A stretch of 11,356 bases of DNA from positions 1 through 11,356 of the forward strand of contig JBEVJT010000268.1 in the NCBI GenBank assembly GCA_040510075.1. The letters run 5' to 3'. The position numbers and the translations under genes are program-made. This DNA comes from VAZQ01 sp040510075 (GTDB lineage Bacteria > Pseudomonadota > Alphaproteobacteria > Rhizobiales > Xanthobacteraceae). Each line of letters begins with the position of its first letter. Position 1 is the first letter of the stretch. The notes beneath the pieces were generated by a model, which was given only the letters and a program-made list of their open reading frames with translations, had not been told where the DNA came from and made no database searches. Shown here piece after piece: positions 6,901-11,356 of the stretch.

Positions 6901-6989
6901 TTGCACGAAACCTGAACAGAAGCCGGAGTGTTGGGCAGCGAAGCGATTTGTCCGTAAGGCAGCACTCAGGCGCAAAACCGCGCTGCCGG

Positions 6990-7361
6990 CTATTTCAGCA
7001 CCTGCCCCATGTCGCGGATGCGGCGCGCCATCGCCCCCATGATGTAGAGCGCAAAATTCGGCACTTCGTCGACCATGAAACGAAATTTTCGCGCATCGAT
7101 CAGTGAGAGTTCGCAGTCTTGCTTGACGCGAGCGGTTGAGGAACGTGGCGCCTGATCGATCATAGACATGAAACCAATAGCCTCGTTGGGCCCACAGATC
7201 TCGACAACCTTATCCCACAGCACCATCTCGATGACCCCCGACTGCACGACATACATGCAGTTACCGGGATCCCCCATACTGAAGACAATGGTGCCGGCCT
7301 TGAAGATGAGATTGGTGCCTGCGCCCCTGGCAAACTGGCGCATATCGATCTCGGCGCTCAT
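6990..7361 (-). CDS. Stand-alone cyclic-nucleotide-binding domain protein
   Basis: The 123-aa product is almost entirely a CRP/FNR-type cNMP-binding beta-roll (about 16-95): F20-K-A-G-T-I-V-F opens it, G30-D-P-G-N-C-M-Y-V-V-Q-S-G-V-I-E follows, and the ligand loop reads N59-E-A-I-G-F-M-S-M-I-D, then P72-R-S-S-T-A. R73 occupies the place of the phosphate-binding arginine, and E60 that of the conserved acidic residue. A C-terminal helix follows (about 100-120). There is no helix-turn-helix, kinase, transporter or other output domain, so it is not a CRP-like transcription factor. It may be a regulatory partner subunit or may bind another ligand. A strong ribosome site (GGGAGGGG, three bases before the ATG) supports the start. 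The MBL hydrolase gene follows downstream. Confidence 0.85.
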   Translation of the reverse strand: MSAEIDMRQFARGAGTNLIFKAGTIVFSMGDPGNCMYVVQSGVIEMVLWDKVVEICGPNEAIGFMSMIDQAPRSSTARVKQDCELSLIDARKFRFMVDEVPNFALYIMGAMARRIRDMGQVLK

Positions 7362-7745
7362 GCACCCCTCCCGCTAATTTCGGTCCCGCGCAACGATATA
7401 CCGGTGCAGTGGCCGGCGCGGTAGTTGCGAGGTCAAACTCGCGCCTGCTTTCCACGGTCTGCGCGACAACCCCTTGGTTCGACCCGGAAAGATGCAACCC
7501 GGCGATCGCAACGTGCAATAACAGGCCCGAAAACAGACCCCGCCCAGTTGACGGCCCCCGCATGTGAGCCATTCACCACAACCAATCCCCCGCAACATTC
7601 ACCCAGATCCACGCTCATCCATCAACAGTTCACCAGGCTCCCATCCCCGGCAGTCTGCGGTCCTGCGAAGCTGGCCCGGATGGCCAGGCTCGAACGATGT
7701 GGTGCGCGGAATTCGACCTGGTTAAGCTTGCGTGGGAGTTGCAGA
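7362..7745. other. Long C-rich divergent intergenic region
   Basis: These 384 bp lie between the starts of the CNB gene (-) and the Asp-box gene (+). I see no convincing gene here. A frame continuous with the Asp-box gene is open from a TTG at 7425, but its product would be arginine- and proline-rich low-quality sequence ahead of a clear signal peptide. From about 7510 to 7660 the + strand is rich in C and poor in G. Small inverted repeats are GCGAG/CTCGC (7427-7431/7438-7442) and CTGGCC/GGCCAG (7671-7676/7682-7687). TTGACG at 7548-7553 could be a -35 box, but no -10 follows at the right distance. The region may hold two promoters and a long leader. Confidence 0.5.
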
Positions 7746-10364
7746 ATGCGGGCGCACTTGGTTTCGATTGGATTGCTCCTGTCGCTGTTGTTGATCTGCA
7801 CTGCAGATAAGAAGCTCTCGGCGCAGGACCCCACGACCTCAGCGCGCCCTGAGCTCAGGATCCCGCCCGCGATCGAGGCGGGCGCGAAGCTGCCGTCGAT
7901 CCTCTCGCGGTACAATGCGTATTTCGCCCGCCGGGGCAGCGGACGCGGCTCAGGGTATCGGCAATACTCGCGCGCGCTCGAGTTCACCGCGCCCCGGCTC
8001 TATCCCTCGGGCGACTTCGTCAACACTACCGCGCTGACCTGGCTCAATCACTTTCGCGCGGTGCGCGCGCCGGAATTCCTCGCAGCGCGGCAGGCGGCGC
8101 TTGCCGCCGGGATCGGAACGGGCAATTGGCGACTGATGGGACCGCTGCAGTCGCTGGAGCGGGCGGACGCCGGGGATGCCGGCCGCGTGAACGTGATCGC
8201 ATTCGATCCCGCCGACGCGAAGACGATCTATATGGGGACTCCTCTGGGAGGCCTGTGGCGCACGCAGGACGGCGGCGCGACCTGGACTTCGCTCACGGAC
8301 GGCCTGCCGATGCTCGCCGTCACCGACATTGCCATCGATCCCCAGGCGCGGGCAACGCTTTATCTTCTCACGGGCGACGGTGAGGGAGGCGAGGCCAACC
8401 ATGGTCCTCCATCCATCGGCGTTCTCAAGAGTGCCGATGGCGGCGAGCACTGGGCAACGACCGGGCTCGTGTGGAATTCGACGCAGCGCCATTACGGCCA
8501 TCGCATGGCCATTCACCCGCGCGTTCCTAGCATTCTGCTGGTAGCAGCTACGGCCGGGCTCCTGCGCAGCACGGACGGCGGCGGTACGTGGCAGACGGCG
8601 CTTTCGGCAGGCGTGCAGAATCCATTCTGGGATGTTCTGTTTCACCCACTCGATGCATCGGTCGTGTATGCCGCCACCACCACTGATGTTTATCGTTCTC
8701 TCGATGCTGGAGAGACATGGACAAGGCTTGAGGGTGGACTGCCGAGCTTTACCGACCGGAGCGACCCGAATTTCAGCAACCGCATACGGCTCGCCGTCAC
8801 TCCCGCAAGTCCCGACATACTTTATGTGCTGTATGGGTCCCGCTTCGGGTTCGTCAACGGTCTCTATAGGTCCGAGGATCGCGGCAACATGTTCGAGAAG
8901 CGCTCGAGCACGATGCCCGTGTCCAAAGATCCGAATGCTCCGCGGCCGGTCGACCTGACCAAGCCCAACATCCTCGGCTACAACCCAAACGATTTTGAAT
9001 CTCAATCCAACTACACGCTTGCGATGGCGGTGTCTCCGACCGACGCCGATCGGGTTCATGTCGGCGCGGTCGATACCTGGAGGTCGGACGACGGCGGCCG
9101 CACCTGGAAGCAGACTTCGCGCTGGTTCGGTCCGGGCGAGGCCAGGTACATGCACGCCGATATGCATTTCCTCGCATACCGCGACGGCGCGATCTATTCG
9201 GCGAATGACGGCGGTCTTTATCGCTCCGACGACGCAGGCGAGACCTGGACCAGCATCACCAACGTGACCAGCGCTTTCTCCATCGCGCTCGTTTATCACG
9301 TCTGCGGCACGCCCCAGGACGAGAATTTGTTCTATTACGGCGCGCAGGACAATGGCACGTATCGGCTGCTGCTCAACGGTGCGACCAAGCGGATGTGGAC
9401 CGGCGATGGGATGGCCTGTCAGATCGATCCGCGGGATACGAACATCGTCTATTCGAGCTACGTTCGCGGCGAGCTTTTGCGTTCCGACAAAGCGCTCGAA
9501 GAGCCGGACGGGGGGACCGCAATCAGGCCGCGGATCGGCGACGAACCGGTGCCGGGCCCGTGGCTGACACCATACGTGTTGGGTCCGCAGGATCCGGACA
9601 GCGTCTACGCCTGCTACACGGACGTGTGGTTGAGCCCTGACCGGGGATCCACGTGGAAGAACCTGAGCAACGGCGCATTGGGGGCAAGCAAGCAGTGCGT
9701 GCAGGTGGCCGTCGCACCGAGCGATCCCAGGGTGATCTACGTGGCCAAGGATGCCGAGTGGGATGCCATGCACATGATCGGTCATGGCGACCCGCGCACG
9801 CCGTTCCTGGGAGGCGGCGGCGTGTTTCGCAGCAGCGACGGCGGGCGGACGTGGCAATTGATCAGCGGCGAGCTGCCGCTAGCGAAAGCGGGCCTCACCA
9901 ACCTCGCAGTGAGTCCGACCGACGCACGCAAGGCGTGGGTCACCTTTTCCGGCTACAGCAGCGGGGTCAAGGTGTTCGCAACGGATGATGGAGGCATAAG
10001 CTGGAAGAATGTCTCGCCCGGATTACCCAATCTGCCGGCCAATGCGATCGCGGCCAAACGCGGCGACACCAACGGCATCTATGTCGGCATGGACAGCGGC
10101 ATCTTTTATCGCGACGACCGCCTGGACAGCTGGGTGCCGTTTGCGGACGGGTTGCCGAATGTGGTGGTCATCTCGCTGCTGATCGATGAGTTACGGGGCA
10201 GGCTCATCGCCGGGACCTTCGGCCGCGGCGTCTGGATGACCGATATCGCTTCCCCGTGCACCGCCAATTGTGCCGATGCACCAGGCAGCCGGCTCGCGCG
10301 GGCACGGCCCAATCCGCCCGCCTTACGCGGCTCCTATATCGGAACTTTGGAGGCGTTTGAGTGA
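7746..10364 (+). CDS. Secreted Asp-box (BNR) beta-propeller protein, sortilin/GH74-like fold
   Basis: The 872-aa product begins with a signal peptide (hydrophobic 5-18, likely cut after L-S-A, residue 26). Ten Asp-box motifs of the type S/T-x-D-x-G-x-x-W/F start near residues 173, 229, 275, 318, 376, 447, 494, 630, 696 and 746. Degenerate copies lie near 579 and 788. Such motifs mark turns in propeller blades of sialidases, GH74 xyloglucanases and VPS10/sortilin proteins, so one or two large propellers are expected. Elements such as T209-G-D-G-E-G-G, Q420-S-N-Y, A485-N-D-G-G, G532-A-Q-D-N-G-T and G553-D-G-M recall large Bacteroidetes 'glycosyl hydrolase' or sortilin-like secreted proteins. 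No clear catalytic domain or C-terminal sorting domain is seen, so enzymatic activity is uncertain. The ATG at 7746 is chosen for GGGAG seven bases before it and the immediate signal peptide. The gene stands alone and converges with the CAP gene. Confidence 0.85.
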   Translation: MRAHLVSIGLLLSLLLICTADKKLSAQDPTTSARPELRIPPAIEAGAKLPSILSRYNAYFARRGSGRGSGYRQYSRALEFTAPRLYPSGDFVNTTALTWLNHFRAVRAPEFLAARQAALAAGIGTGNWRLMGPLQSLERADAGDAGRVNVIAFDPADAKTIYMGTPLGGLWRTQDGGATWTSLTDGLPMLAVTDIAIDPQARATLYLLTGDGEGGEANHGPPSIGVLKSADGGEHWATTGLVWNSTQRHYGHRMAIHPRVPSILLVAATAGLLRSTDGGGTWQTALSAGVQNPFWDVLFHPLDASVVYAATTTDVYRSLDAGETWTRLEGGLPSFTDRSDPNFSNRIRLAVTPASPDILYVLYGSRFGFVNGLYRSEDRGNMFEKRSSTMPVSKDPNAPRPVDLTKPNILGYNPNDFESQSNYTLAMAVSPTDADRVHVGAVDTWRSDDGGRTWKQTSRWFGPGEARYMHADMHFLAYRDGAIYSANDGGLYRSDDAGETWTSITNVTSAFSIALVYHVCGTPQDENLFYYGAQDNGTYRLLLNGATKRMWTGDGMACQIDPRDTNIVYSSYVRGELLRSDKALEEPDGGTAIRPRIGDEPVPGPWLTPYVLGPQDPDSVYACYTDVWLSPDRGSTWKNLSNGALGASKQCVQVAVAPSDPRVIYVAKDAEWDAMHMIGHGDPRTPFLGGGGVFRSSDGGRTWQLISGELPLAKAGLTNLAVSPTDARKAWVTFSGYSSGVKVFATDDGGISWKNVSPGLPNLPANAIAAKRGDTNGIYVGMDSGIFYRDDRLDSWVPFADGLPNVVVISLLIDELRGRLIAGTFGRGVWMTDIASPCTANCADAPGSRLARARPNPPALRGSYIGTLEAFE

Positions 10365-10417
10365 ATGCCAAACCAGCGATCTGCGGCCATACAGCCTCAC
10401 AGCTCCGCAAGCACGCG

Positions 10418-11008
10418 TCAGTCTGTAAAATCAATCACCCAAATATTATTTGTTACGCCAACGCCGATTGTTTTCCATTGCGGTGTCAGCATGTTTTCAC
10501 GATGCCCTGCAGAATCGATCCATTTCTGCAAGATGAACTCCGCGCCCCCGCCTGTTGAGCCGCTGCACGCCGCGTTTTCCCGGAAGCGCCGACCTGGAAA
10601 CCGGGCTCGCATCCGCTCGCGGTAGTTATGCTCGTGATATAGAAACCAGCAGGCGTTGTGCCGGTCCAGTTGGTCGGACCAATATTGCGCTTCGCGGCTG
10701 ACCGCAGCATCCAACTGGACGGGTTTGAGTCCATTTTTCTCGCGATACTGATTGACAAGACGACACATGAGCGCAGGCTTTTCGTTTCCGGGGCAATGTG
10801 GATCGCGCACAGCCTCACGTGCCTGCTTGCGATTTGGAGAATTGGGCTGCGGCGACGATTCCGAGTATTGGAGGCTGGGTTGCTGCTGAAGTTGCCGATG
10901 GTGTTCCATAGCATCGTCGTTGATTTGGCGACCTGGAACAGCCGGAGACCAGCCCTGGGTCTCAACGAAAAGAACGAGCGCGGTGATCAATAGCAAAGTC
11001 GGTTTCAT
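10418..11008 (-). CDS. Secreted CAP-domain (SCP/YkwD-like) protein
   Basis: This 196-aa protein starts with a signal peptide (about 1-20). A glutamine-, proline- and serine-rich linker (35-65) leads to a CAP domain at 82-196. Family marks are V85-N-Q-Y-R-E-K-N-G-L, the histidines in Y124-H-E-H127, R143-E144-N-A-A, W163-I-D-S-A-G-H169-R-E-N-M-L and the final I181-G-V-G...W-V-I-D-F. H125 or H127, E144 and H169 would form the conserved CAP cleft. Cysteines 72, 82, 120 and 148 could make two disulfides outside the cytoplasm. Function is unknown; bacterial CAP proteins are secreted and may act on lipids or the envelope. The start is not firm: GAAGG lies only one base before the ATG at 11008, while a GTG at 11092 with AGGCGG six bases upstream would give a longer product with a buried signal. 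The stop lies 53 bp from the end of the convergent Asp-box gene, and no terminator is evident between them. Confidence 0.85.
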   Translation of the reverse strand: MKPTLLLITALVLFVETQGWSPAVPGRQINDDAMEHHRQLQQQPSLQYSESSPQPNSPNRKQAREAVRDPHCPGNEKPALMCRLVNQYREKNGLKPVQLDAAVSREAQYWSDQLDRHNACWFLYHEHNYRERMRARFPGRRFRENAACSGSTGGGAEFILQKWIDSAGHRENMLTPQWKTIGVGVTNNIWVIDFTD

Positions 11009-11106
11009 GCCTTCGGAAACTGCCGATTCTGTGCGTGGAAACAGAAGCAGTGCATGAACGCAGCGCGTTTGCCCAGCCCATAAACGCGTCACCTGACACC
11101 GCCTGA

Positions 11107-11356
11107 TCAGCGACGCGGCCGCAGCAAAACCGGGCCATAAAGAACCGCGAATCCGGCGAACGCAACAATCCAGCCCAGAGCCGCAATGTGAATGAGAGGC
11201 ATCATCCATGCGGGCCACAGAGCAGCAAGGATTCTTGTCAGCGCGGCGAGCACGACAGCCGCATAGATCGTTTGCGTACCCGTGCCGGCGACAAGATCAT
11301 GCCCGGTGTGACTCAGGCTTGCCCGCGTCATGACGGCGAGCGTCATTGTTCCCACG
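11107..11356 (-). CDS. nnrS: NnrS family membrane protein, C-terminal part (cut by window edge)
   Basis: Only about the last 82 residues are present; the frame stays open to the end of the window, so the true start lies beyond it. The segment opens with G-T-M-T-L-A-V-M-T-R-A-S-L-S-H-T-G, which closely matches the conserved core of NnrS, followed by two hydrophobic helices and a short R-P-R-R tail. NnrS proteins are polytopic haem- and copper-containing membrane proteins linked to nitric oxide metabolism and resistance, often under NnrR/NsrR control in denitrifiers. No such regulator site is visible because the promoter is outside the window. It precedes the CAP gene on the same strand by 98 bp, and read-through from one to the other is possible. 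The GTG near the window edge is an internal valine codon, not a start. Confidence 0.82.
   Translation of the reverse strand, partial: VGTMTLAVMTRASLSHTGHDLVAGTGTQTIYAAVVLAALTRILAALWPAWMMPLIHIAALGWIVAFAGFAVLYGPVLLRPRR

Noticed and set aside
6067..6915. 282-codon open frame on the plus strand
   Set aside because: It is antisense to the MBL hydrolase, whose metal motifs are intact, and its own translation shows no family features.
6901..6975. 25-residue extension of the MBL hydrolase
   Set aside because: The added sequence does not look like part of the fold, and the ATG at 6900 fits the usual family start better.
6958..6987. GGCAGC/GCTGCC inverted repeat between the CNB and MBL genes
   Set aside because: It has a six-base stem, an 18-nt loop and no T-run, which is too weak to call a terminator or operator.
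7425..7745. N-terminal extension of the Asp-box protein
   Set aside because: It would begin at TTG with no ribosome site and place about 107 low-complexity residues before a clear signal peptide. The ATG at 7746 has a good ribosome site.
7950..9857. 635-codon open frame on the minus strand
   Set aside because: It lies fully opposite the Asp-box gene, has no recognisable domain, is rich in R, H, P and V as expected for the complement of GC-rich codons, and lacks a signal or ribosome site. The + strand gene has clear repeats and a signal peptide.
1..11356. A defence, toxin-antitoxin, CRISPR or mobile-element system
   Set aside because: No direct-repeat array, recombinase, nuclease, toxin pair or flanking terminal repeats could be seen. 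The genes are metabolic and envelope functions in ordinary chromosomal order.

Overview
The window looks like a chromosomal segment of an alphaproteobacterium, most likely of the Hyphomicrobiales (Rhizobiales) and near the Bradyrhizobium/Xanthobacteraceae relatives. The evidence is high G+C, a full CtrA-type box (TTAA-N7-TTAAC), a GAGCATGATC...TTTTCG palindrome of the kind repeated in rhizobial genomes, and the protein families present (extensin-like LAS protein, DUF1499 protein, omega-transaminase, NnrS). No transposase, integrase, tRNA, rRNA or CRISPR array is visible. The taxonomic call is inference from motifs and remembered family resemblance, not from a search.

Layout. Positions 1-252 are a regulatory region with a perfect CtrA-like inverted repeat, followed by a lipoprotein L,D-transpeptidase (253-927, +) closed by a strong hairpin terminator. 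A rhizobial-type palindromic element lies between it and the convergent minus-strand pair made of a class III omega-transaminase (1065-2447) and, upstream of it with only 2 nt between, an extensin-like LAS-type envelope protein (2450-3280). A 56-bp divergent promoter region separates that pair from an AMP-dependent acyl-CoA synthetase (3337-4974, +, GTG start). A membrane DUF1499 protein follows (5111-6004, +). Its 3' end overlaps by 16 bp that of a minus-strand metallo-beta-lactamase-fold hydrolase (5989-6900), which sits downstream of a stand-alone cyclic-nucleotide-binding domain protein (6990-7361, -). A 384-bp C-rich gap leads to a large secreted Asp-box (BNR) beta-propeller protein (7746-10364, +). 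The window ends with a secreted CAP-domain protein (10418-11008, -) and the C-terminal part of NnrS (11107-11356, -, cut by the window edge).

How the genes fit together. Four products act at or outside the cytoplasmic membrane: the L,D-transpeptidase (3-3 peptidoglycan cross-links), the extensin-like protein (putative peptidoglycan LAS peptidase fold), the Asp-box propeller and the CAP protein. The rest are metabolic (transaminase, acyl-CoA ligase, MBL hydrolase) or stress/sensory (CNB protein, NnrS). I see no single multi-gene pathway. The most notable items are the CtrA box in front of the L,D-transpeptidase, the Bacteroidetes-like Asp-box propeller without a visible sorting domain, the coupled LAS-protein/transaminase pair, and the output-less CNB protein.
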